A program made the translations under genes and the position numbers. Below are positions 1 through 9,022 of a DNA stretch of 64,000 nt, one piece after another. The notes beneath the pieces are model-generated. The model worked only from the letters and a program-made list of their open reading frames with translations, had not been told where the DNA came from and did not search any database. This DNA is from Rubripirellula sp036339635. Lineage in GTDB: Bacteria; Planctomycetota; Planctomycetia; Pirellulales; Pirellulaceae. Where the stretch lies: contig JAYZAR010000043.1 of the NCBI GenBank assembly GCA_036339635.1, positions 11,647 to 75,646 of the forward strand, in the 5' to 3' direction. How positions within the stretch are numbered: the first letter of the stretch is position 1; the number at the start of each line of letters is the position of its first letter.

Positions 1-1
1 C

Positions 2-430
2 AAAAGTGTGTTTGCACGAACGGCGTCTCATTTTCATCAAGCGCACGTCGACCATGCCATTGATGACTTGGCGACCGTGACACTCGAAATGGAGGGGGGG
101 ATCGTTGGGTCCCTGTGTATCGGTCGAATTGGTGCTGCCAGCCATCCTGATTTAGGGGCGATCAAGCTTCATCTGATCGGCACCGAGGGATCATTGGTCG
201 TTCATGAATCTCGTCCGGAAGTGGCATCCTTCTACCGCGGCCAACCGGCGAGCGAATTCCCTCACCGCCGGGTTGCCGATCAGTACGAGTACTTGCTGAT
301 GGAAGAGTTTTCCAAAGCGATTGAAACTGGGGCGGAAACGAGTCTGGATGTCACGGTGGGACGAGAAATTTGCCGAATCATCGATGCTTGTCTGCGTTCG
401 GCCCGCTCAGGCAGCGTGATCCAGCTTTGA
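2..430 (+). CDS. Gfo/Idh/MocA-family oxidoreductase, C-terminal part (5' truncated by window edge)
   Basis: The reading frame is open from the first complete codon and stops at 430, so only about 142 C-terminal residues are visible. They read as the alpha/beta substrate-binding domain of a Gfo/Idh/MocA sugar dehydrogenase: a beta-rich stretch (VTLEMEGGIVGSLCIGR, then LIGTEGSLVVHES) and a final helix of the kind ending these proteins (EICRIIDACLRSARSG). The NAD-binding Rossmann half lies upstream, so cofactor and substrate cannot be judged. The first GTG inside the window is an internal codon, not a start. Planctomycetes carry many such genes for sugar or cyclitol oxidation; the family call is fairly safe, the substrate unknown. 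Confidence 0.7.
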   Translation, partial: KSVFARTASHFHQAHVDHAIDDLATVTLEMEGGIVGSLCIGRIGAASHPDLGAIKLHLIGTEGSLVVHESRPEVASFYRGQPASEFPHRRVADQYEYLLMEEFSKAIETGAETSLDVTVGREICRIIDACLRSARSGSVIQL

Positions 431-745
431 TTTGTCGGTGATGCATCCGAAAAGGATCAACGAAAAATGGCCGATCGTTTGGGAGGGATTCTCAGGTGTA
501 GTGACAAGGATTTTTTAGGGAAAGGGATTCTTGGGGACAGCGACTGTTCTGAGAAGAATTTGGCTGTGCGAAGCCTAAAATTGCCTCCGGAAAGAGGAGT
601 TGCGCTTGATTTTCCGAGGAACCAAGGGAAATTAGAATAGTTCCAACCTAGATAGGCAGCCTACCCCCCAGGCGATCGCTTGAACGCCGGTAATCATACG
701 GATGGTCGTTCAATCCCACCTCGGTCGCACGTCGAACCCCTGAAA
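431..745. other. Intergenic region, no gene recognised
   Basis: About 315 bases between the oxidoreductase stop and the ATG chosen for the EF-hand gene. The in-frame TTG at 680 would extend the next gene upstream but adds a polar stretch in front of its signal peptide. I see no RNA gene or convincing hairpin terminator. Confidence 0.4.
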
Positions 746-2578
746 ATGATTATGAACCGATCTCTCTTGCCATCGTTGGCCTTGGCGGTTTTGGCTGCCT
801 TGATGATTGCTCCTACGCGATCTTACGGCCAGGCGGGGCTCCGTGAGTCGCTGGAACGATTGGACAAGAATAAGAATGGTGAGATCGATCCGCAGGAAGT
901 GACAGCCCTCGCCCGCCCCTACCTGGAACGTATTACTGCGAATCGGATGGCCATTGGGCAAAGGTCGGTCAAGATCGAAGAGATTCAGGAAGCCGCTCGG
1001 CGTTTCTATTCTGAGCGTAATGGGGCATCCGGTGAAGACATTCGTCCTGATCCCGACCGAGGTATTAAGAGGTTTGGGCCGTCCGATGATGAGCCGATGG
1101 TTCCAGAGTTTGGAATCACTGAGGTCAAGTATCCTTACACCAAAGATGATTTAGATTTCGCTGATCGGACGATGCGTCGGTGCGATCGGGATCAGGACGG
1201 CTATATCGATCGAAGAGAGGCCTTGAGGGAACGCTGGACCCATCGTGACCCATTTGATGATGACCTTAACGAAGACGGCAAGATCAGTCGTCTCGAACTG
1301 GCTCAACGTTATGCCCGTCGCCGGATGCTTGACCAGTCTTCGGATGAATTGCGTCGCAAAGCGTGGCGGGGTGGAAGGGAAATCCGATCGTTCGAACGCG
1401 AAGATGAATCACGCTCAGATTCGATGTGGTGGCGTCGCGGCGGTAATAGCTACTGGTTGACCGCCAGCATCTTGGGGCGATTTGACGCCAACAAGAATGG
1501 TCGCCTAGAAGCGTCGGAAGCTGCTGAAACCGGTTTGCAGACGACGCAGATTGACCTCGACCGCGATGGCGAACTGACGAGGGAAGAGTTATTCGCTCAC
1601 CTATCTGAATTGCAGGACCAAACCGGAGCGATGGTTGAAGGAATTCCCGGTTGGTTTTACGAACTAGATGTGGATCGGGACCGACAAGTTTCTATGTCTG
1701 AATTCGCTACCGAGTGGACAGACGCGAAACTCCAGGAGTTCACTTCATTTGACCTCAATCGCGATGGATTGCTTACCGCACCCGAGGTGATGCGATCCAA
1801 AGCTTTGGTTGGAGGCAGCTATCAAAATACAGAGGCCGAGGTTTTGCCGCCCGGCCGAACGGTGCTTTCCGAAATTGAAGTCGATGATGATTTTTTGATC
1901 GGGGATTTAAATCTCCAGCTTTCGATCACCCATACCCGCGCTTCTCACCTCGACGTTTTCCTGACGGGGCCTAATGGCCAGCGGATTGAACTGTTCACTG
2001 CGGTGGGCGGCAGCGATGACCATTTCGATAAGACCATTCTTGATGACCAGTCATCTGTTCCAATTGTGAAAGCAAGGCCGCCTTTCAAAGGCACTTTTCA
2101 GCCTGAGGCGGTTATGAAACGACAGCCGAGTTTGAGTTACTTCAACGGAAAAAGCATCAAAGGTGTCTGGCAATTGGTTGTCCAGGGTACTCGGAGCGAC
2201 CGTTTTGGGATGTTGCACAGTTGGAATCTACAGGTGACCCCCATTGATGACATGCTGACCCAACCAGCCGCCCCCGAAAACGATGGCCCGCAAACAGAAT
2301 CAGCCGGTGAAGCGAACGGCAGACAAGCTGCCGAAGAAAAAGCGAAAGCGGAAGCGATGGCGAGGAGACAGGCTGATATGCAAGCCAAGCAAGCTTTCTC
2401 GGATGCTGGCGACCGAGGCAAAGTCGATTATCGAGCGATCAACGAACGTTTTCAGGCGGCCGTGAAAGAAGGGAAAATGACGGAAGATCAAGTCCGTCAG
2501 GCTTGGATCAAGATAAAAGGTGGAGGCGGGAAGAGCCGCGGTGATAAAGACGAGTCACGCGGTAAATTCGATCAATAA
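746..2578 (+). CDS. Secreted EF-hand protein with a proprotein-convertase P-domain
   Basis: The first 25 or so residues from the chosen ATG form a signal peptide (hydrophobic LLPSLALAVLAALMIAPT, then a polar junction). Seven EF-hand-like calcium loops follow, for example DKNKNGEID, DRDQDGYID, DANKNGRLE, DLDRDGELT and DLNRDGLLT, spread over about residues 40-350. Residues about 360-505 look like a P/Homo B domain: paired beta-strands containing HLDVFLTGPNGQ and GVWQLVVQGT. In subtilisin-like convertases this domain accompanies a protease, but none is present here. The C-terminus is a charged Ala/Glu/Lys-rich tail. It is probably a calcium-binding cell-surface or periplasmic protein of unknown role. 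The TTG at 680 is a possible but less likely start. Confidence 0.8.
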   Translation: MIMNRSLLPSLALAVLAALMIAPTRSYGQAGLRESLERLDKNKNGEIDPQEVTALARPYLERITANRMAIGQRSVKIEEIQEAARRFYSERNGASGEDIRPDPDRGIKRFGPSDDEPMVPEFGITEVKYPYTKDDLDFADRTMRRCDRDQDGYIDRREALRERWTHRDPFDDDLNEDGKISRLELAQRYARRRMLDQSSDELRRKAWRGGREIRSFEREDESRSDSMWWRRGGNSYWLTASILGRFDANKNGRLEASEAAETGLQTTQIDLDRDGELTREELFAHLSELQDQTGAMVEGIPGWFYELDVDRDRQVSMSEFATEWTDAKLQEFTSFDLNRDGLLTAPEVMRSKALVGGSYQNTEAEVLPPGRTVLSEIEVDDDFLIGDLNLQLSITHTRASHLDVFLTGPNGQRIELFTAVGGSDDHFDKTILDDQSSVPIVKARPPFKGTFQPEAVMKRQPSLSYFNGKSIKGVWQLVVQGTRSDRFGMLHSWNLQVTPIDDMLTQPAAPENDGPQTESAGEANGRQAAEEKAKAEAMARRQADMQAKQAFSDAGDRGKVDYRAINERFQAAVKEGKMTEDQVRQAWIKIKGGGGKSRGDKDESRGKFDQ

Positions 2579-2909
2579 AGGTAATAGCTGGGATGGATCC
2601 TCCTCAAAATCAGAGCAGTCTGAATCCAACCCAATGAAATCTCTTCGCTTGGGAGAACGCTGAATTCACCCGGTTTGTCTTCTTGGCTTGGCCCAGATTG
2701 CTTTGCCCGTTCTGTTCGACGCGATTTTTTTAAAAATGTTTATATCAAAGCGTTAGTTCGGTGCGTTGCTGGTGCATTGCGGCACCGGCTTACGGTGGTG
2801 AAGTTGATTTTGGTGAATCTGGCGATCGCGACTGCTGACCGCCCAGATCCTCTGATCGTTGACGACCTGGCACCTGTTGTTTGGGTGCGGGGCGATTAGC
2901 AGGATCGAA
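2579..2909. other. Intergenic region between convergent genes
   Basis: About 330 bases between two gene ends facing each other. Short open frames exist on both strands, but none has a recognisable product or ribosome-binding site. No clear hairpin followed by a T-run was found. Confidence 0.4.
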
Positions 2910-4994
2910 TCAATTTTGGTCGGTCGCGCCCAATGCCTCCGCATAGTTGATTTCGATCGGTGGTTTTTCCGCACCTTTCTTTTGCAAAAACTGCTCCATC
3001 CAACGGAGCATTCGCAGGTTGTAATCGAGCCTGGCCGCTGCCTTTCGATTCCCGTGGCCTTCTCCTTCGTAGAGTACCAGGCGAGCCGGTGCTTGATCGA
3101 GCGTTTTCAGGTGTCTGAAGAACTCAAGAGATTGGGAAGGGTGAACGCGCGGGTCCTCTTTGCCGTGCATGATCAGGGTGGGCGTTTGGTTCTTTTCGAT
3201 GTGCCGAATCGGACTTCGTTCTAGAAAATACTCCCAATCTTCCCAGAGCCGTTTGCGGTGGTGAACGAGATACATTTCCTCGGGAATATCGGTCGTGCCG
3301 ACCTTCGACAGATTGTCGCTAATGCCGACGAACATCACGCTGGCGGCAAACCGATCTGAGTAATAAGTCGAGCACCAAGCTGATGCGAATCCACCGTAGG
3401 AACCCCCGGTGACACCAACCGACTCGGGCGCGGTTAGTCCCATCTCGATCAGGTGATCGACCCCATCGACTAGGTCGTCGAATTCTTTACCAGCTGCATC
3501 CGCTTGACCCATCTTAGAAAACTCGACGCCACGTCCGGTGCTGCCCCGGTAGTTCGGATAGAAAACGGCAAAACCTTTGGCTGCGGCAACTTGGCCGGGA
3601 CGCGAATAGCTCGTCAACCATCCATTCGTTTCGTGGGATTCAGGACCACCGTGCACGTACATGATCGTGGGGTATCGGCGTCCTTCGACATAGTGCAGTG
3701 GATAGATCAGGACCCCTTGGATTTTCACACCATCGCGGGCCTCGTATTCGATGGGTGTTTGTCGGGCGAGGCTGATTTCTGCCAGCCAAGGATTGGTATC
3801 TGTTGTCCGCTGTGGCTCAGATCGACCATCAGCTTGGACGAACAATTCACCTGGATGGCTCGCAGTATGGCCAATTAGTGCGATCGTCTCGTTGTTAGTT
3901 GCAGCGGAGAGAGAAGTGAAGATCGTCTCGCCCGGTTGAATCCGATCGCTTGTTTTTCCAGCAAGCGTTACGGTACCGATTCGGGTATGCAGTCCCTCCG
4001 CAGCGAGCCAAAGCAGGGTTGAATCATTTAACCATGCGATCGAGTTGATCTGTCCCATCAGCCCAGGCAACAAGTCCTTGAGTGGCTGTTCTCCATCGAT
4101 CGACGTCACCATCAATCGGCCTTCATGCGGGTCGTGGATGTCCTCACCTGAGATCAAAGCCAGGTTTCGCCCATCGGGACTCCAGGCCACCTGACCAAGT
4201 TTTCCAGGATTTTCCAATGATCGGATGACCCGGCCTGATTCACTATCGACGACATGGGCGCGAGCAAACATGTAGCTATCATCAACCGAGGGTGTCGGTG
4301 CCGACACGACCATCAAATCTTGCCCATTGGGGCTCCAAGCCACTTCCAGTGCAGAACCCTCAAGTTCCAGCATGCGGGATTTTCGATCTAGGTTCGGCTT
4401 AGTGTGGGGGGTATCAATATCCGCAATCCAGATGCGGGTTGGCATTGAATCCTCTTCGTAGATCTCTTGATCGAATCCCTGTTCTTGAACTCGCTGCTGT
4501 TCTTTTGCGATTTCTTCGGTCGCCAGAAATGCGACACTCTGTCCATTGGGCGAGAGATCGAAGCCGCCGATTGAGTTGGCGTGAGTCACAACCCGCACTG
4601 ATTCACCACCATCGATGGGGATGCGATAGAGCACCTTTCCCGAATCACCCGGTCGTTTCGCCGTGTAATACAGGAATTTACTGTCGGGGGACCATTGGGG
4701 AGTACCAATGGATACTTCACCGGTGATGAACGGACGTTTTGACGATTCAGCTCCGATTTCGGCGACGTGAAGTTCCGACCAGGCGGGCCCATCGGTGTCT
4801 TGCATTGGCGCTCGCGGTACAGAGACAATGTATGCCACCCGATTCCCATCGGGTGATAGAACCGCCGACGTGACCGATTGAATCCTCGTCACGTGCTTCG
4901 ATTCCAGATGCTGGTCACCCCATGCCGGCAACGCGGCCGTGGCGAGTAGCAAGCCAGTGATTGGTAGCCAAGTCATCTTCACGTCTGCAAGCAT
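2910..4994 (-). CDS. Exported S9 family (prolyl oligopeptidase-like) serine peptidase
   Basis: A 694-residue protein with an N-terminal signal peptide (TWLPITGLLLATAALPAWG). A seven-bladed propeller of TolB/WD40-like repeats (SPDGNRVAYI, SPDSKFLYYT, SPNGQSVAFL and others) covers about residues 30-400, and the C-terminus is an alpha/beta-hydrolase domain. The catalytic Ser is in GGSYGGFAS near residue 530, the Asp in GKEDPRVHPS near 613 and the His in GEGHGNR near 647. This is the layout of acylaminoacyl-peptidase or dipeptidyl-peptidase-like S9 enzymes, which trim short peptides; here that would occur in the periplasm. The ATG at 4976 is an alternative start just before the hydrophobic segment. 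It is divergent from egtD with a 162-base gap. Confidence 0.9.
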   Translation of the reverse strand: MLADVKMTWLPITGLLLATAALPAWGDQHLESKHVTRIQSVTSAVLSPDGNRVAYIVSVPRAPMQDTDGPAWSELHVAEIGAESSKRPFITGEVSIGTPQWSPDSKFLYYTAKRPGDSGKVLYRIPIDGGESVRVVTHANSIGGFDLSPNGQSVAFLATEEIAKEQQRVQEQGFDQEIYEEDSMPTRIWIADIDTPHTKPNLDRKSRMLELEGSALEVAWSPNGQDLMVVSAPTPSVDDSYMFARAHVVDSESGRVIRSLENPGKLGQVAWSPDGRNLALISGEDIHDPHEGRLMVTSIDGEQPLKDLLPGLMGQINSIAWLNDSTLLWLAAEGLHTRIGTVTLAGKTSDRIQPGETIFTSLSAATNNETIALIGHTASHPGELFVQADGRSEPQRTTDTNPWLAEISLARQTPIEYEARDGVKIQGVLIYPLHYVEGRRYPTIMYVHGGPESHETNGWLTSYSRPGQVAAAKGFAVFYPNYRGSTGRGVEFSKMGQADAAGKEFDDLVDGVDHLIEMGLTAPESVGVTGGSYGGFASAWCSTYYSDRFAASVMFVGISDNLSKVGTTDIPEEMYLVHHRKRLWEDWEYFLERSPIRHIEKNQTPTLIMHGKEDPRVHPSQSLEFFRHLKTLDQAPARLVLYEGEGHGNRKAAARLDYNLRMLRWMEQFLQKKGAEKPPIEINYAEALGATDQN

Positions 4995-5156
4995 GATGAA
5001 ATCTCCAGGTGATGGTTATTGAACCCGGCAATCGTATCACAAGCTTGCTGCTTTCGCGGACGCTCCGACTTGATTGAGCTGACTTTGCCCATGAATCGCA
5101 AAGGAGCAAAATCTGTTACTCTACCTTCTATCGGTAAACTGATTGAATCTTGATGA

Positions 5157-6119
5157 ATGAGCGTTTCCTTGTCCCAAACCCTTCACCCCAGTAGTGCCAA
5201 CTTTCACGATGATGTGATTGAGGGTCTGGGAAAGTCACCACGCTGGATCCCGTGCAAATACTTTTATGACGAGCGGGGATCCCAACTGTTCGATCAGATT
5301 TGTGAGCTTGATGAGTACTACCTAACTCGTACAGAGCTGGCGATCATGAAGCGTTACGCAGGGGAGATGGCCGATCAGATTGGTCGTGGCGTGATGCTGG
5401 TGGAATTCGGCAGCGGCAGCAGTATCAAGACACGGATTCTGCTAGACCATTTGTATGAGCCGGTTGCGTACGTCCCGGTCGATATCTCGAAGGATCATTT
5501 GCGAAAAACGGCTGACGGGCTGCGACTCCGTTATCCAGAGATCGAAATCTTGCCAGTTTGTGCAGATTTCACAGAGGATTTTGGTCTGCCGACACCCTCG
5601 CAACCGCCCTCTCATGATGCAGTTTATTTTCCAGGCTCGACGATTGGAAATTTCCAGCCTGACGAGGCATTGGCGTTGCTAAAACGAATTGTTCGCCTGT
5701 GCGGATGTGGTGGTGGATTGTTAATTGGAATCGATCTGCAAAAAGATCCGCAAGTAATTGAAGCTGCCTACAACGACACGGATGGGATCACCGCAGCATT
5801 CAATTTGAATCTTGTCAATCGGCTTCGCAGGGAACTTGGCGCAAATCTGCAGCAAGCCGATTTCGAGCATCATGCCGCTTACAACTCGAAGGACCATCGT
5901 GTCGAGATTGGCTTGATTAGTCGTGCTGATCAACAAATGAAGATTGGCGCACATTCTTTTCGATTCGCTGCGGGCGAGTTGATTCACACCGAGTATTCAC
6001 ACAAGTACACCGTCGACGGATTTGCGGAGTTGGCGGCACAGGCTGGGTTGACGTTGCGGAAGCACTGGACCGATTCCGATGGTTTTTTTGCTGTACTGCA
6101 TCTCGTCATTGTGGAGTAA
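5157..6119 (+). CDS. egtD: L-histidine N-alpha-methyltransferase (ergothioneine synthesis)
   Basis: EgtD transfers three methyl groups from S-adenosylmethionine to the amino group of histidine, giving hercynine (histidine betaine), the first intermediate of ergothioneine. The 320-residue length matches the family (about 320). Family hallmarks are visible: YFYDERGSQLFDQI then YYLTRTE near residues 35-60, an SAM-binding loop EFGSGSS near 83-90, and FPGSTIGNF near 160. The ATG at 5157 starts the family-typical N-terminus. The stop is followed after three bases by the ABC ATPase gene, so the two are probably co-translated. egtB lies 2.9 kb downstream on the same strand, which strongly supports the pathway assignment. 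Confidence 0.95.
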   Translation: MSVSLSQTLHPSSANFHDDVIEGLGKSPRWIPCKYFYDERGSQLFDQICELDEYYLTRTELAIMKRYAGEMADQIGRGVMLVEFGSGSSIKTRILLDHLYEPVAYVPVDISKDHLRKTADGLRLRYPEIEILPVCADFTEDFGLPTPSQPPSHDAVYFPGSTIGNFQPDEALALLKRIVRLCGCGGGLLIGIDLQKDPQVIEAAYNDTDGITAAFNLNLVNRLRRELGANLQQADFEHHAAYNSKDHRVEIGLISRADQQMKIGAHSFRFAAGELIHTEYSHKYTVDGFAELAAQAGLTLRKHWTDSDGFFAVLHLVIVE

Positions 6120-6122
6120 GGC

Positions 6123-6956
6123 TTGCTCGAACTCTGTAATGTTTCGAAGCGATACGGCGGCGTGGTGGCTCTTGAACCTACGACGCTGCAGTTGTCGAGC
6201 GGTCGTACCTATGTACTGTTGGGGACGAGCGGTTGTGGCAAATCAACGCTGTTGAAAATCGCTTTGGGTCTGACGGAGCCCGACTCCGGAACGGTTCGCT
6301 TTGAAGGGCAAACACTTCAGCTCGATAATGTTTTGAAGATTCGAAAGCAGATTGGATACGTGATTCAGAGTGGTGGTCTGTTTCCTCATTTAACAGCTCG
6401 CAAAAATGTCTCGATGATGGCCGACTTTCTGAACTGGTCCAAAACGAAGATTCGAAATCGGATCGAGGAATTGTCGGCTTTGACACAGTTACCGGAGTCG
6501 ACACTGGACCGTTATCCGGTACAACTCTCAGGCGGCCAGCAGCAACGGGTTGCATTGATGCGCGCTTTGATGCTGGATCCCGATTGGATGTTATTGGATG
6601 AGCCGCTCGGAGCACTCGATCCGATGATTCGGAGTGATTTGCAAAATGATCTGAGCGGAATCTTTCGGTCACTCCAAAAGTCGGTCGTCTTGGTAACGCA
6701 TGATTTGCATGAAGCTGCTCACTTTGGTGATGAAATCATCTTGCTCCGGGAAGGACGGATCGTCCAAGCCGGTACGATGCAGGAATTGATCGATCGACCC
6801 GGCGATCCCTTTGTTACACGCTTCATCCAGGCACAACACGGCACCTCGCCATCGGATCGTTCGAGTGCCAATTTCGATAAGCCTGAATTCACCAGAGCTG
6901 ATGACCCGCGGGCTGATGACTCGCAATCAGAACGTGGCGAGCGGGGTGTGCAGTGA
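6123..6956 (+). CDS. ABC transporter ATP-binding protein, quaternary-amine/betaine (OpuCA/EgtV-like) type
   Basis: A complete ABC ATPase: Walker A GTSGCGKST (about residues 34-42), Q-loop around VIQSGGLFPH, signature LSGGQQQRV, Walker B MLLDEP with the D-loop GALDP, and the switch His in VTHDLHEA. The LFPHLTARKNV region and about 275-residue length fit the osmoprotectant/betaine importer ATPases (OpuCA, ProV, EgtV), though no CBS domains are present. The start is a TTG three bases after the egtD stop; its own stop overlaps the permease start by four bases (GTGA). It must energise the fused permease encoded next. The last 40 or so residues are a polar, low-complexity tail rich in Asp, Ser and Arg. 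Confidence 0.9.
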   Translation: MLELCNVSKRYGGVVALEPTTLQLSSGRTYVLLGTSGCGKSTLLKIALGLTEPDSGTVRFEGQTLQLDNVLKIRKQIGYVIQSGGLFPHLTARKNVSMMADFLNWSKTKIRNRIEELSALTQLPESTLDRYPVQLSGGQQQRVALMRALMLDPDWMLLDEPLGALDPMIRSDLQNDLSGIFRSLQKSVVLVTHDLHEAAHFGDEIILLREGRIVQAGTMQELIDRPGDPFVTRFIQAQHGTSPSDRSSANFDKPEFTRADDPRADDSQSERGERGVQ

Positions 6957-8476
6957 TTCGAACAATCGCGATCATTGGTGTTCTGGTTCTCTTGGCATTC
7001 GCGCCCTTATCGATGCGTTCGGCAGGTATTCGAATTGGATCGAAAAAATTCACCGAATCGGTCGTCTTAGGAGAGATGATCAATATCCTGTGTGCCGACA
7101 CTGGGATCGATTCGGTCCATTATCGCGAGTTGGGTGGCACCCAGTTGGTTTACCAAGCCTTGTTGCAGGGAGAAATCGATGCTTATCCGGAATACACTGG
7201 AACAATCACTGAGGAAATCTTATCGGGCGAAGAGGTAGGTTCGCTGGAGGAGATGCGGCTAGCGCTGGCCGAGCAAGGTGTTGGGGTCAGTCAACCAGTT
7301 GGATTCAACAACACATACGCCTTGGCGATGAATCGTGGGCGAGCGAGAGAGCTCGGTATCGAGCGGGTCTCAGATCTCAGTCGTTATCCAGATTTAACAT
7401 TTGGCTTTAGCAGCGAGTTTCTGAACCGCGAGGATGGCTGGCCGAATTTGCGCGAACATTACGATTTGCCTCAGCAACGCGTTGCAGGATTGGATCACGA
7501 TATCGCCTATCGTCAGCTCAAAACCGGTTCAATTGATGTGATGGAGGCTTACTCGACGGATGCGAAGATCGACGTTTATGACCTCAAGCTGCTGGAGGAT
7601 GATCGGGCATTCTTTCCTCGGTACGATGCAGTGCTGCTCTATCGTCAGGATCTAAAAACACGAGCCCCGGAAGTCATTGAATCGATTTTGCGAATGGAGA
7701 ATTTGTTGGACGCCGAAGCGATGATCTCATTGAATCGTCGGGTCGAAGTCGATCGGATCAGCGAAGGTCGCGCCGCCGCCGAATTTCTTGAAGACACGCT
7801 GGGGATCGAGTCGGAGGTAGCAGACACGAGTCGATGGCAGCGAATTGCCGCCCGAACGGGCGAGCATTTGGATCTTGTTCGGCAGTCGCTGATTCCCGCG
7901 ATTCTGCTGGCGATTCCACTTGGGATTGTGGCTGCCAAGCGGCCTCGGTTTGGGCAAGGCATTCTCGGAATCGTTGGTGTGGTTCAGACGATCCCCTCAC
8001 TTGCGTTGCTTGTGATTTTGATGCCGTTGGTGGCGTGGCTTGGATTGAACAGCATTGGGCTTGGTTCAACTACCGCCGTCACTGCGTTGTCGCTTTACAG
8101 CTTGCTGCCGATTGTACGAAGCACACACACCGGACTGCGAGGAATTTCGCCCGAGTACAGCGAAGCAGCTTTGGCCATCGGTTTGTCGCCGTGGGATCGT
8201 TTAGTTCGGATTGAATTACCGCTTGCAGCACCTAGTATTCTGTCCGGCGTGAAGACGGCGGCAGTGCTGAATGTCGGCTTTGCAACCTTGGGAGCCCTGA
8301 TTGGGGCAGGTGGCTATGGGCAACCGATCATCACCGGAATCCGCTTGAACGATACAGCGCTGATCCTCGAAGGTGCTGTCCCCGCCGCCGTTTTGGCTCT
8401 GTTGGTGCAGGCAGGATTTGACCTTGGTGAAAAATGGTGGGTGCCAAGAGGACTTCGGCTCCAAGCGAATTCCTGA
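6953..8476 (+). CDS. Fused substrate-binding protein and permease of a betaine-type ABC importer
   Basis: This 507-residue protein joins two parts that are often separate. After an N-terminal hydrophobic anchor (about residues 4-20), residues 25-285 form an OpuAC/ProX-type binding domain (IGSKKFTESVVLGEM, QGEIDAYPEYTGT, GSIDVMEAYSTDA). Residues about 305-500 form a membrane-spanning permease with the EAA-like loop (YSEAALAIGLSPWDRLVRIELPLA is the coupling region). The family imports glycine betaine, choline, carnitine or, as in EgtU, ergothioneine. The binding domain precedes the permease, the reverse of the permease-first order I recall for EgtU and OpuA-type fusions. It begins with GTG inside the ATPase stop. 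Its position behind egtD suggests ergothioneine or hercynine as cargo, but the ligand pocket has not been tested. Confidence 0.88.
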   Translation: MIRTIAIIGVLVLLAFAPLSMRSAGIRIGSKKFTESVVLGEMINILCADTGIDSVHYRELGGTQLVYQALLQGEIDAYPEYTGTITEEILSGEEVGSLEEMRLALAEQGVGVSQPVGFNNTYALAMNRGRARELGIERVSDLSRYPDLTFGFSSEFLNREDGWPNLREHYDLPQQRVAGLDHDIAYRQLKTGSIDVMEAYSTDAKIDVYDLKLLEDDRAFFPRYDAVLLYRQDLKTRAPEVIESILRMENLLDAEAMISLNRRVEVDRISEGRAAAEFLEDTLGIESEVADTSRWQRIAARTGEHLDLVRQSLIPAILLAIPLGIVAAKRPRFGQGILGIVGVVQTIPSLALLVILMPLVAWLGLNSIGLGSTTAVTALSLYSLLPIVRSTHTGLRGISPEYSEAALAIGLSPWDRLVRIELPLAAPSILSGVKTAAVLNVGFATLGALIGAGGYGQPIITGIRLNDTALILEGAVPAAVLALLVQAGFDLGEKWWVPRGLRLQANS

Positions 8477-8614
8477 CGGCTGAGCTGATTCTTTAAATTT
8501 CTGCAATCAATTACGACAAGCCCGCACGCGAAGCGAGTTTTCCAGCCCTGTCTGAGCTTGGGAGATTTTTGATTAGCTTCCCGAAAGGTGGTCGAAATCA
8601 GAAAGGTGATTTCA

Positions 8615-8899
8615 ATGGCAAAGGCAATCTGGAACGACAAGGTGTTGGCCGAAAGTGACCAAACCGAACTGGTCGACGGCAATCATTATTTTCCACCTAA
8701 TTCACTCCAGCAGGAATACTTTCAACCGAGTGAAGCAACTACGGTTTGTGGCTGGAAGGGAACCGCCAACTATTACGATGTTGTGGTTGACGGCAAAGTG
8801 AATCAACAAGCCGCTTGGTACTACGCCACGCCAAAGCAGGCTGCTGAAAATATCAAGGGCTACGTTGCGTTTTGGAAGGGTGTCACGGTCACCTCGTGA
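8615..8899 (+). CDS. DUF427 domain protein inside the ergothioneine cluster
   Basis: A 94-residue protein whose whole length resembles DUF427: a beta-rich fold with VLAESDQTELVDGNHYFP near the start, a central CGWKGTANYYDV block with its invariant Trp and Tyr residues, and AAWYYATPKQAAENIKGYVAFW near the end. No biochemical function is established for this family as far as I know. I chose the ATG at 8615, preceded by GAAAGGTGA, over the in-frame GTG at 8588. It lies 138 bases after the permease gene and 123 bases before egtB, all on one strand. The placement suggests a link to ergothioneine or redox metabolism; this is inference from neighbourhood only. Confidence 0.85.
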   Translation: MAKAIWNDKVLAESDQTELVDGNHYFPPNSLQQEYFQPSEATTVCGWKGTANYYDVVVDGKVNQQAAWYYATPKQAAENIKGYVAFWKGVTVTS

Positions 8900-9022
8900 A
8901 CACTTTTCTCACTCGCCAACCAATTAGCGGTTGCGATCGGGTAGTGGTTCGCGATGATAAACTAAATCGGTGAATCATCAGCCGATTGGCAGGACTGTTG
9001 AAAGTGTGAAGAGGGATTGGTT

